A stretch of 64,000 bases of DNA, from NCBI RefSeq assembly GCF_900111155.1, contig NZ_FOGG01000005.1:186001-250000 (forward strand), in the 5' to 3' direction. A model generated the notes under the pieces. That model was not told where the DNA came from and made no database searches. It saw only the letters and a program-made list of their open reading frames with translations. Below, in pieces: positions 33,069-40,901 of the stretch (positions are counted from its first letter, which is position 1; each line of letters opens with the position of its first letter). The stretch comes from Pedobacter rhizosphaerae (GTDB lineage: Bacteria; Bacteroidota; Bacteroidia; Sphingobacteriales; Sphingobacteriaceae). A program made the translations under genes and the position numbers.

Positions 33069-34001
33069 ATGAAAGTTGTTTCTTTTCTTCCTGCTGCAAC
33101 CAAAATGATCTATGACATGGGTTTGCAAGAATACCTTTATGGTGTAACCTTCGAATGTCCAAAAGAGGCCGCTGATTTACCTAAAATAGTCAGGTGTATT
33201 TTAGAAGGTAAAAACTACTCCAGTATAGAAATCGATCGGATTTTTTCTGCTTCCAAAGCACAAGGGAAGAGTTTGTACTGGGTAGATGATGCACTTTTGG
33301 AAAGTATATCTCCGGATATTGTGTTCACGCAAGACGTTTGTGAGGTTTGTAACATCGATACCGTATGCACAGAAACAGCGGTGATGAAGTTAAGCAAGCA
33401 ACCCCGGCTTGTTCCATTGTCGCCAAATAATCTGCAAGATGTTTTTGAATGTGCATTAACCATTGCGAGGGCTATGGGAAAAGAAGAGGTAGCGCTACAT
33501 TATCTGGCTAAGCTACAACGTAAAACGGATGATATTTTAGATACACTTAGGGCAAACAGAGCACCTTTAAAGCGGGTGATGATCATGGAATGGATAGAAC
33601 CTGTTTACAATTGCGGTCACTGGATTCCATTTCAGGTTGCTGCGGCAGGTGGTGTAGATATGCTTTCTAATCCTGCCGGCGATTCTATTGTTACCCCCTG
33701 GGAAAAAATACTGAAGTACAATCCAGAGGTGTTGGTGATTGCGCCTTGTGGTTTTGATGTAAAGCGGAGTACCGAAGAAATGTCGATCTTAATGGCTAAG
33801 CCGGGCTGGGATGAATTAGCCGCCGTAAAATCAAACCAGGTTTATATTGCAGATTTTGATATGTTTACGCAACCCAGCATAGGAACATTGGTAGAGGGCA
33901 TCGAAGCATTGTCCTGCATGTTTCATCCCGAGATATTTAAGGCAGATGAAGTGATTGCCAGGAAATTTGTAAATTTTAATCATCTGATAGTTGCTGATTA
34001 A
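33069..34001 (+). CDS. BtuF-like cobalamin-binding protein without signal peptide
   Basis: A 310-residue protein of the helical-backbone metal/B12 receptor fold. The opening VVSFLPAATKMIYDMGLQEYLYGVTFECP and the SPDIVFTQDVCEVCNI block are typical of BtuF-like proteins often annotated cobalamin-binding protein. It starts directly with MKVVSF, with no signal peptide or lipobox, so it appears cytoplasmic or leaderless, unlike transport BtuF. The cysteines around residue 90 (CEVCNIDTVC) are notable. Its stop overlaps the next start (taATG). A role in corrinoid handling is inferred from the fold and the neighbourhood. Confidence 0.82.
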   Translation: MKVVSFLPAATKMIYDMGLQEYLYGVTFECPKEAADLPKIVRCILEGKNYSSIEIDRIFSASKAQGKSLYWVDDALLESISPDIVFTQDVCEVCNIDTVCTETAVMKLSKQPRLVPLSPNNLQDVFECALTIARAMGKEEVALHYLAKLQRKTDDILDTLRANRAPLKRVMIMEWIEPVYNCGHWIPFQVAAAGGVDMLSNPAGDSIVTPWEKILKYNPEVLVIAPCGFDVKRSTEEMSILMAKPGWDELAAVKSNQVYIADFDMFTQPSIGTLVEGIEALSCMFHPEIFKADEVIARKFVNFNHLIVAD

Positions 34002-34615
34002 TGAATGCGAGGCTAAGCTTTATTGTATTTCTGGTTTTTGCTGCATCATTTGTTAAGGGGCAAGAAAAGAAATATACCGATTCAGCAGTTAGCGCATATA
34101 TTGATGCCTGTAAATGTGTGGTTAGGTTGCAGGGTAATGGCCATGATAACGCCTATTGGCTCAGAACCATTAACACAATCAGATACCATCATCCTGAGTT
34201 TAGAAAGGCTAAAAAAATCTTATACATTTCCTTTATCGATAGAAATAATCAAAATACGTTTTCCTTTTTAAGTGGGGGAAGACTCAATTCAAAAGAGATT
34301 ATAGCGCAAAAGGAACTGAACAGTGGCCAAATTGATTCTTTAATGTTTACCCTTTACGCCAATCGCTTCGCGGGCTATCCTTTAAAAAAGCTGGTGTTTG
34401 ATTGTCAGCATCCAGCTAACGCTGTGGTGTTTTTAGATCAGGATGGCAGCGTATTTACGGCATTAAACATTGATTTTAAAGGAACTGCATTCAACGTTTG
34501 GCGTGCAAACGGTGTAAGTAAGAAATACGAGGCCAGCTTTGGCGATACTTGCCTTGGAAAATATGATTTGATTAAATCTTTGTTTCAATCTGCAGGAATC
34601 AAAACTTTTAACTAA
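34001..34615 (+). CDS. exported protein of unknown function in the B12 cluster
   Basis: A 204-residue protein with an N-terminal signal peptide (FIVFLVFAASFVKGQ). The mature part is mixed alpha/beta with two cysteine pairs: DACKCVVR near residue 37 and FDCQHPANAV plus FGDTCLGKYD further on. I do not recognise the family. The start codon overlaps the stop of the BtuF-like gene, and the sirtuin gene starts 3 bp after its stop. It is therefore part of the same operon and may act on corrinoids or in the periplasmic step. Confidence 0.7.
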   Translation: MNARLSFIVFLVFAASFVKGQEKKYTDSAVSAYIDACKCVVRLQGNGHDNAYWLRTINTIRYHHPEFRKAKKILYISFIDRNNQNTFSFLSGGRLNSKEIIAQKELNSGQIDSLMFTLYANRFAGYPLKKLVFDCQHPANAVVFLDQDGSVFTALNIDFKGTAFNVWRANGVSKKYEASFGDTCLGKYDLIKSLFQSAGIKTFN

Positions 34616-34618
34616 GAT

Positions 34619-35308
34619 ATGAAGAAACTAGTGGTTTTAACCGGTGCAGGGATCAGTGCCGAAAGTGGGTTAAAAACCTTTCGAGATAGTGATGGGCTAT
34701 GGGAAGGATATAATGTTTATGATGTAGCTACACCAGAAGCCTGGGAACGAAATCCTGTACTGGTCCAGGATTTTTATAACGAGCGACGTAAACAGGTGTT
34801 AGCGGCTCAGCCTAATGCTGCACATCAGATTTTAGCAGATTTGGAGGAACATTACGATGTGGAGATCATCACTCAGAACATCGACGATTTGCATGAGAGA
34901 GCGGGATCTTCCAAGGTAATTCACCTCCATGGTATTATTACCCGATCTCAATCCGATAGGCGGGCATCATTAACTTATCCCATTGTAGGAGATGAAATCC
35001 GGATGGGCGAATTATGCGAATTGGGTACTCAACTACGTCCACATGTGGTTTGGTTTGGAGAATCGGTGCCCATGATTGAAGTAGCCGCAAGAATTTGTAA
35101 ACAAGCTGATGTTTTTTTACTGGTTGGTACTTCGCTGGCCGTTTATCCTGCTGCTGGCTTAATCAGCTATGTTCCTCATGTGGTTACTAAGTACGTGGTG
35201 GATCCGAATATCCCTGAAGTGGGAAGGTATAAAAATGTAACTGCTATTGCTGAAAAAGCTGGTGTGGGGATGCAAAAGTTAAAAGATATTCTGCTTAACA
35301 ATGCTTAA
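34619..35308 (+). CDS. SIR2-family NAD-dependent protein deacylase (class III), zinc site missing
   Basis: A 229-residue sirtuin. GAGISAESGLKTFRD (9-23), TQNIDDLH (85-92) and the catalytic H104 in IHLHG are intact. Y53 and R56 in DFYNERR reproduce the YxxR pair that favours desuccinylation or demalonylation in SIRT5/CobB-like enzymes. The zinc ribbon is gone: between residues 105 and 145 there is a single Cys (C133) where four are expected. Such zinc-less forms occur in Bacteroidota. The next gene overlaps by 8 bp, showing tight coupling. In Salmonella, cobB was first found through B12 synthesis, which makes this context notable. Confidence 0.9.
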   Translation: MKKLVVLTGAGISAESGLKTFRDSDGLWEGYNVYDVATPEAWERNPVLVQDFYNERRKQVLAAQPNAAHQILADLEEHYDVEIITQNIDDLHERAGSSKVIHLHGIITRSQSDRRASLTYPIVGDEIRMGELCELGTQLRPHVVWFGESVPMIEVAARICKQADVFLLVGTSLAVYPAAGLISYVPHVVTKYVVDPNIPEVGRYKNVTAIAEKAGVGMQKLKDILLNNA

Positions 35309-36023
35309 GAAGAAGTGTATTTTTAACTGGAGCGGAGGGAAGGACAGTACTTTGGCCTTGCATTATGCGCTTCAGGACCCAGCTTTAGAAATTTGTTATC
35401 TGGTAACCACCATAAGTGAAAAGTATAGTAGGGTATCTATGCATGGGGTTAGAGATACTTTATTGCTTAAGCAGGCAGAAAGCATTGGCATTCCATTGTA
35501 CGAAATCAGATTGCCGGAAATGCCTGATATGCAAACTTATGATGATACAATGCGAATTCATCTTACTCAGTTTAAGGCCGAGGGAATTACTCATTCTATT
35601 TTTGGAGATATTTACCTGCAAGATTTAAGAGACTACCGGGAAAATAAGCTAGCCGAAGTTGGACTAAAAGCATTATTTCCGATTTGGAAAAAGGACACTA
35701 AAGCCCTAATTGATGAGTTTTTAGCACTGGGCTATCAAACTATAATTGTATGTGCTCAAAAGAATTTAGCAGATTTTTGCGGTAAGGTGATTACCACTGC
35801 GCTTATTGATCAGCTACCTCCAGGCATAGATCCCTGTGGTGAAAATGGCGAATTCCATACTTTTGCTTATGAAGGCCCGGTTTTTCGAAAAAATGTTCAT
35901 TTTGTGCTGGGTGAAAAGGTGTATAGAACTTACGCAGCACCTAAAAGTACCGATTCATCAACTGATGGAGTATGTTCAGTAACAAGCGATTTAGGCTTTT
36001 GGTATATGGATTTACTGGATTAA
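35301..36023 (+). CDS. DUF71/COG2102 ATP-binding protein, predicted B12-salvage subgroup
   Basis: A 240-residue PP-loop ATPase of the DUF71 family with NWSGGKDST (9-17) at the N-terminus and GIDPCGENGEFHTFAYEGP in the C-terminal half, both diagnostic. The archaeal and eukaryotic members make diphthamide. Bacteria lack diphthamide, and a bacterial subgroup was predicted by comparative genomics to act in B12 salvage. The cluster here (riboswitches, btuB, BtuF-like) fits that subgroup well. It may amidate or deamidate a corrinoid side chain; the reaction is unproven. It overlaps the sirtuin gene by 8 bp. Confidence 0.85.
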   Translation: MLKKKCIFNWSGGKDSTLALHYALQDPALEICYLVTTISEKYSRVSMHGVRDTLLLKQAESIGIPLYEIRLPEMPDMQTYDDTMRIHLTQFKAEGITHSIFGDIYLQDLRDYRENKLAEVGLKALFPIWKKDTKALIDEFLALGYQTIIVCAQKNLADFCGKVITTALIDQLPPGIDPCGENGEFHTFAYEGPVFRKNVHFVLGEKVYRTYAAPKSTDSSTDGVCSVTSDLGFWYMDLLD

Positions 36024-36149
36024 TTTTTATCCGCTAAAACATTTTGGCATCATTTTTTCTTTAGTATCTGTAATTAACTAAAACACGTACAAATAAAACC
36101 TGCTTAGCTGGTTAGGAAGCTTAAGCAAGCGTTTAATAAAAAAGATGTT

Positions 36150-36641
36150 ATGAAAAAGATATTGGTAGTAATCGCATTAAGTTCAGTTATGTTTGCTTGT
36201 AACAATAAAGCAAAACAAGAAGAAGCATTAAGACAGCAAGAAGCACAAAAGCAGTTGGCGATTAAAGCTGTTAAAGATAGTTTACGTTTAGATAGTTTCA
36301 AAAGAGCCGAAGTAGCTAAAAAGGAAGCTGAAGTGCAGGCTAAGCATGAAGCAGAATTGGCAGCGGCTAGAAGAGCAGGACAACGTTCGGCGGCATATTC
36401 CGGTTCGGGTGGTTCATCTAGTTCATACGGAGGAACTCAACCTACAGCTAAGAAAAAAGGATGGAGTGATGCTGCTAAAGGTGCCGTTATTGGTGGTGCA
36501 GCAGGTGCTGTTGGTGGTGCGTTAATTGATAAGAAAAAAGGAAGAGGTGCTATTATTGGCGGATTAGTTGGAGCTGGTGGCGGTTATTTAATCGGTAGAG
36601 GTGAAGACAGAAAATCTGGTCGAGTGCAGCCTAAGAACTAG
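36150..36641 (+). CDS. glycine-zipper lipoprotein (YMGG type)
   Basis: A 163-residue lipoprotein (lipobox VMFAC, then NNKAK). Residues 25-75 are a charged helical, coiled-coil-like segment rich in Glu, Ala, Lys and Arg. A Ser/Gly linker follows, then a glycine zipper GAVIGGAAGAVGGALIDKKK..GGLVGAGGGYLIGRG, the pattern of YMGG-like proteins that insert into membranes. It is probably an envelope protein. A good terminator follows at 36664. Confidence 0.8.
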   Translation: MKKILVVIALSSVMFACNNKAKQEEALRQQEAQKQLAIKAVKDSLRLDSFKRAEVAKKEAEVQAKHEAELAAARRAGQRSAAYSGSGGSSSSYGGTQPTAKKKGWSDAAKGAVIGGAAGAVGGALIDKKKGRGAIIGGLVGAGGGYLIGRGEDRKSGRVQPKN

Positions 36642-36663
36642 TTATAGGTTCTCAAATATTTGA

Positions 36664-36695
36664 AGAGCGGGTATGGAAACATAGCCGCTTTTTTT
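36664..36695 (+). terminator. terminator after the glycine-zipper gene
   Basis: agcgg-g-tatg-gaaa-cata-g-ccgct followed by seven T residues; stable GNRA-type loop. Confidence 0.85.
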
Positions 36696-36738
36696 GTGGC
36701 TGCTGAAATGATTTTTATATTTAGCAAAATAATCACCT

Positions 36739-37074
36739 ATGACCGAAGAAAATCAACCTTTAAAGGGGCAAATACAGCATTTTGTAATGTTCTGGTTAAA
36801 ACCCCAACTCAGCAAAGCTGAAATAGCAGATTTTGCCGGCTTTTTCGAAAGTTTAAAGCCTATTAAGTATATTAAGACATTAAGTTATGGTTTAGCTGCT
36901 AACACGCCTGTTCGTCCGGTAACGGATAACTCGTTTACGTATTCCTTAACCATTACTTTTGCCACTATTGAAGACCATAACGCTTACCAGGAAGATAAGA
37001 CGCATCTGGATGCTGTAGAGAAGTTTTCTGGTAATTGGTATAGGGTAGTGGTACATGATACGGTACTTGGATAA
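36739..37074 (+). CDS. Dabb (stress-responsive A/B barrel) domain protein
   Basis: A 111-residue single-domain protein of the dimeric alpha/beta barrel family. QIQHFVMFWLKPQLSKAEI opens the first strand-helix, SLKPIKYIKTLSYG the second, and SLTITFATIEDHNAYQEDKTHLDAVEKF the third, matching the Dabb pattern with its conserved His and the YQxxxxH segment. Some members are stress proteins or cyclases; function is not predicted here. Repeat array B starts 7 bp after its stop. Confidence 0.85.
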   Translation: MTEENQPLKGQIQHFVMFWLKPQLSKAEIADFAGFFESLKPIKYIKTLSYGLAANTPVRPVTDNSFTYSLTITFATIEDHNAYQEDKTHLDAVEKFSGNWYRVVVHDTVLG

Positions 37075-37080
37075 TATTTG

Positions 37081-38370
37081 TTATGGGTTGCGTGTTGTGG
37101 GTTACGGGGCAGAGTACATAATCCGTTCAACCATTACAGTGATTTTCTTACTTTGTGCGCTCTGCGCCTTCACTTTGTGCCCTTTGTGGTTAAATAGGTT
37201 ATGAGTTGCGTGTTGTGGGTTACGGGGCAGAGTGCTTAATCCGTTAAACCATAACAAGTGATTTTTTTACTTTGTGCGCTTTGAGCCTTCACTTAGTGAC
37301 CTTCGTGGTTAAATAGAAACAACCATTGAGTCATGAAAACACAAAAGAAGAGGCAGAACCAGTTGCTTTATTCTGAACCATATAAGCCATTGAAGAAACG
37401 TGTAAGCTTAGCTTTGTGTTCTTGGTGAAAAGCTTTGTGCCCTTTGTGGTTAAAATGTTATGGCTGTACGGCATAATACATAATCTTTGCCATGGAAACA
37501 CAGAGGGCACGGAATAGGGAGTGGGAAATGAAAATTAGCTCAACAAAGCTTAGATGCTTAAGGTGGTTTAGAGGTGTTACAGGTTGCGTGTTGTGGGTTA
37601 CGGGAGCCGAGCGCCTAATGCGTTCAACCATAACAAGTGATTTCCCTACTTGGTTCGCCTTGCGCTATATAAGACATTCAAGAAAGGTGTAAACTTAGCT
37701 TTGTGTTCTTTGTGAAAAGCTTTGTGCCCTTTGTGGTTAAGGTATTATAGTTGTACAGCATAATACATAATCTTTGCCACGGAAACACAGATGACACGGA
37801 ATAGGGGGTGGAAAATGAAAATAAGCTGAACAAAGCTTAGATGCCTTAGGTGGTTTATAGGTGTTACAGGTTGCGTGTTGTGGGTTACGGGTCTGAGTGC
37901 TTAATCCGTTCAAACATTACAGTGAATTCTTTACTTTGTGCGCTATGCGCTTTCATTTTGTGCCCTTTGTGGTTAAATAAAAACAACCATTGAGTTATGA
38001 AAACAAGAAAGAGGCAGAACCAGGTACTTATTATGAACCATATAAGCCATTGAAGAAAAGTGTAAGCTTAGCTTTGTGCCCTTTGTGGTTAAGATGTTAT
38101 AGTTGTACAGCATAATACATAATCTTTGCCACGGAAACACAGAGGGCACGGAATAGGGAGTGAGAAATGAAAATTAGCTCAACAAAGCTTAGATGCCTTA
38201 GGTGGTTTATAGGTGTTACAGGTGGTTACGGGGGCCGAGCGCCTAATCCGTTAAACCATAACAAGTGATTTCCCTACTTTGTGCGCCTTGCGCTATATAA
38301 GCCATTCAAGAAAGGTGTAAACTTAGCTTTGTGTTCTTTGTGAAAAACTTTGTGCCCTTTGTAATTAAAT
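37081..38370 (+). repeat. repeat array B (1.3-kb composite array)
   Basis: Nested direct repeats. A GGTTGCGTGTTGTGGGTTACGG module occurs near 37087, 37205, 37582, 37870 and, shortened, 38220. A TTTGTGCCCTTTGTGGTTAA module occurs near 37174, 37434, 37721, 37957 and 38075, with diverged copies at 37291 and 38349. A third ~100-bp module (ataatacataatctttgccacgg..) occurs near 37474, 37765 and 38115. The module order equals that of array A on its minus strand. The longest frame inside (37492-37692) is a repeat translation and not a gene. Confidence 0.88.
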
Positions 38371-38602
38371 AAAAATAATCTCGCTTAGCTAAAAAGCAGT
38401 ATTTACCATTTATTTGGCAAAAATGGAGGCCAAAATATTGTTTGGTGATTAATTATAAACATCAGTAAATCAGGTGTTTGGTTTTGTTTTTATAAAGTAT
38501 TTACTCTCTTAAGGTTGATAAAACAGCGGATATAGGTAAGTATTTTGCCAAATAAAATTCTGATTTAGTATTTATATTACTGTATATCAGTGTCTTAATA
38601 TG

Positions 38603-38854
38603 TTAAAATTGATGTCTTTTATAGGCTGCGGTGAAATCGGTCCTCATCTGCTTAAAGCGTTCGATTACGGTGCCAATAAATTCTTCATCCAGGATTTCGA
38701 ATACATCATTAACCCCGCCTCCACTTAAATCCAGTTCCGCCAATTTGTAGCTTTGCTCGAAAGTACCCTGTTCAAATTTTACGATGTACTTTTGGTTCAT
38801 TGAAAAAATCGTGATCTTACATTCCGGATGTGGAAGTTCTGCTATAACTCTCAT
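38603..38854 (-). CDS. small conserved protein of unknown function
   Basis: An 83-residue protein from ATG at 38854 (MRVIAELPHPECKITIF). The longer upstream frame overlaps the preceding gene and has an implausible Ile-rich start. No known motif is recognised; the sequence is mixed beta/alpha with an acidic centre (ELDLSGGGVNDVFEILDEEF). It starts 7 bp after the stop of the CrtA-like gene, so both are probably one operon. Confidence 0.65.
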   Translation of the reverse strand: MRVIAELPHPECKITIFSMNQKYIVKFEQGTFEQSYKLAELDLSGGGVNDVFEILDEEFIGTVIERFKQMRTDFTAAYKRHQF

Positions 38855-38861
38855 GTTATTT

Positions 38862-39575
38862 TTAATTATGATGATTTGAATGATTATTGCTGGAAAGAGA
38901 AAGGCCATTTAAGCTCCCCCAGCTCTCTAGTATTTCAAAGCGTGCAAATAACTCTTCAGAATACCATTTGCGTGCTCTGGTGAGCTTAATTACGTCAGAA
39001 TGATCAAAGTTTCGGTAGGCATAGTTTTTCATGCTCTCCAAATTTTCCCAGACCGAAAACGTGGCCTGATCAAATAGTGGATTTTCGCCGATGCCGGCAG
39101 ATAGGATGAAACCCTCCGCTTTGCGCATGGATTCTGCTGCTCTCTTAATGTTTCTTCTAAATTCAGTTAATCTGCTCAGGCGGATGGCGGCCCTGGTAAT
39201 AACGGCCACCTGGTGTTGTGGGTTAGTAGAACCGGTGCTGGTTTTAAATGGCTCTTTACCTGACCATAAGCCATGACTAGATAAAGGATTAAGTAAGATG
39301 GTGAATTCTTCTTTTCCGAAAAACCGAAACCATTTTACAACAAAAGATTTTTTGTAAAAAGTGTCTGCATCAGTTTTGTTTTCCCAGGTAGTGAGTATGG
39401 CCCAGTGTTTAAAATCAGGAGCAAGATCTACCTGAGCATTCTTTCCGCTGCCCATTAATTTCCAAAATTTACATTTTCGATTTAATATTAAGGGTAATCT
39501 TAATATTGCCATCCCCAAAAAGGCAAATGGAATGGTAAGTCCCCGGTATTTGGTAATGGTTAAAGCAACAATCAT
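38862..39575 (-). CDS. CrtA-like (spheroidene monooxygenase-related) protein
   Basis: A 237-residue protein starting at ATG 39575 (MIVALTITKY). It resembles the spheroidene monooxygenase/CrtA-like family widespread outside phototrophs: an N-terminal region with LGMAILRLPLILN, a central WAILTTWENKTDADTFY dimeric-barrel-like segment, and AAESMRKAEGFILSAGIGENPLFDQATFSVWENLESMKNYAYR. The second half repeats the alpha+beta barrel theme. No carotenoid genes are in the window, so carotenoid oxidation is not implied. Its product may bind heme, by analogy with CrtA. Confidence 0.72.
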   Translation of the reverse strand: MIVALTITKYRGLTIPFAFLGMAILRLPLILNRKCKFWKLMGSGKNAQVDLAPDFKHWAILTTWENKTDADTFYKKSFVVKWFRFFGKEEFTILLNPLSSHGLWSGKEPFKTSTGSTNPQHQVAVITRAAIRLSRLTEFRRNIKRAAESMRKAEGFILSAGIGENPLFDQATFSVWENLESMKNYAYRNFDHSDVIKLTRARKWYSEELFARFEILESWGSLNGLSLSSNNHSNHHN

Positions 39576-39702
39576 AATGTGTTTTCCCCGCAAAACTAAT
39601 CATTTTTAATAGTTCGATTGTTTGTTGTGGAAAGCTATTGCCATTGTTAGCAAGAATTTGGTCATTAAATTAGCCCAGGCATCAAATTACACAAAACCTA
39701 AC

Positions 39703-39710
39703 TAACTTTG
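39703..39710 (+). promoter_or_regulatory. -7 promoter element before the fRMsr gene
   Basis: TAACTTTG, matching TAnnTTTG, 26 bp upstream of the ATG. Confidence 0.5.
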
Positions 39711-39735
39711 TTGTGATCACTTAATAATTATAGCC

Positions 39736-40212
39736 ATGGCTGAAGATCTGATTATCAATAGAAATATAAATAAAGAGGAGCAATATGTATCATTAATTCC
39801 TCAAATTGAAGCCCTTTTAACAGGAGAGGATGATTTTGTTGCCAATATGGCGAATGTCGCTGCGGCCTTAAAGGAGCAGTTTAATTGGTTTTGGGTAGGT
39901 TTTTATTTAGTTAAGGGAGAAGAATTGGTGTTGGGGCCTTTCCAGGGGCCTGTAGCCTGTACCAGGATTAAAAAGGGAAAAGGCGTTTGTGGCGCATCCT
40001 GGCTACAAAATGAAGTGCTAATCGTGCCTGATGTAGATCAGTTTCCAGGGCATATTGCCTGCGCCTCGGCTTCCAGATCAGAGATTGTTTTGCCATTGGT
40101 AAAAAATGGAGCTGTAGTTGGAGTACTTGATGTGGATAGCGAGTTCTTAAATCATTTTGATGTTACAGATCAAATTAATTTACAGAAAGTTATTGATATT
40201 TTATTAAAGTAA
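39736..40212 (+). CDS. msrC: free methionine-(R)-sulfoxide reductase (GAF domain)
   Basis: A 158-residue single-GAF enzyme that reduces free methionine-R-sulfoxide. The three catalytic/resolving cysteines are C75, C85 and C109 (PVACTR, KGVCGAS, HIACAS), spaced exactly as in E. coli fRMsr. FWVGFYLVKGEELVLGPFQG and GVLDVDSE complete the family pattern. It is 14 bp upstream of the 3-methyladenine glycosylase gene, and both deal with chemical damage. Confidence 0.95.
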   Translation: MAEDLIINRNINKEEQYVSLIPQIEALLTGEDDFVANMANVAAALKEQFNWFWVGFYLVKGEELVLGPFQGPVACTRIKKGKGVCGASWLQNEVLIVPDVDQFPGHIACASASRSEIVLPLVKNGAVVGVLDVDSEFLNHFDVTDQINLQKVIDILLK

Positions 40213-40226
40213 TTATTTAGGATATT

Positions 40227-40832
40227 TTGAAATTACAGCCGGCCTATTACCTTAATGAAGATGTGATCTTTTTAGCTCAGGATCTGTTAGGCAAGGTGCT
40301 GTTTACCCAGATAGCCGGAGAAGTTACTGCGGGCATAATTGTAGAGACTGAGGCATATTTTGGCGTTAATGACAAGGCTTCGCATGCTTATGGCGGCCGC
40401 CGCACTGCCAGGACAGAAACGATGTATAGCGAGGGCGGTATTGCTTATGTGTATTTATGTTATGGCATGCACCACCTCTTTAATGTTGTCAGTTCGGTAA
40501 AAGATGAACCTCATGCAGTTTTAATCAGGGCAATAGAACCGTTAGTAGGTAAGGAGATTATGGAGCAGAGAAGAAATATGGTGGTTACTAAAGCCGCTAT
40601 TTCATCAGGGCCAGGCTCTGCAGCTAAGGCTTTGGGTATTGACCGTTCTTTTAATGCCAAAAATTTAACTGGTGATGAGATCTGGATTGAGGATCAGGGT
40701 CTTAAATATGCTGATGATGAAATTATAGCCAGTCCACGTGTAGGTATTGCTTATGCCAAAGAACATGCACTTTTGCCCTGGCGGTTTTTTGTAAAGGGAA
40801 ACAAATATGTAAGCAAGCCAAATCACGTTTAA
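40227..40832 (+). CDS. 3-methyladenine DNA glycosylase (AAG/MPG family)
   Basis: A 201-residue monofunctional alkylbase glycosylase. Motifs are LAQDLLGKVLF, GIIVETEAYFGVNDKASHAYGGRRTART and SEGGIAYVYLCYGMHHLFNVV; the first Glu of VETEAY is the catalytic residue. It appears to start with TTG at 40227: the family's usual N-terminus (MKLxxxFYLxxDVxxLAxxLLG) aligns from here, and no ATG is available without losing it. An agga-like sequence lies just upstream. Confidence 0.93.
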   Translation: MKLQPAYYLNEDVIFLAQDLLGKVLFTQIAGEVTAGIIVETEAYFGVNDKASHAYGGRRTARTETMYSEGGIAYVYLCYGMHHLFNVVSSVKDEPHAVLIRAIEPLVGKEIMEQRRNMVVTKAAISSGPGSAAKALGIDRSFNAKNLTGDEIWIEDQGLKYADDEIIASPRVGIAYAKEHALLPWRFFVKGNKYVSKPNHV

Positions 40833-40901
40833 ACCTGTGGGTGCTAGATAACTTAAAACATTCTGTTTTAGCTACTGTTTTTCATACAAAATACCTTGAT
40901 T

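Noticed and set aside
34619..35308. Reading cobB as the cobyrinate a,c-diamide synthase
   Set aside because: The sequence is a sirtuin; the shared gene name refers to an unrelated enzyme.
35301..36023. Diphthine-ammonia ligase annotation
   Set aside because: Bacteria do not make diphthamide; gene context fits the B12-salvage subgroup instead.
37081..38370. Possible CRISPR or coding repeats (frame at 37492-37692)
   Set aside because: Modules are long, nested and out of frame between copies; the translated frame is a chance reading of the repeat.
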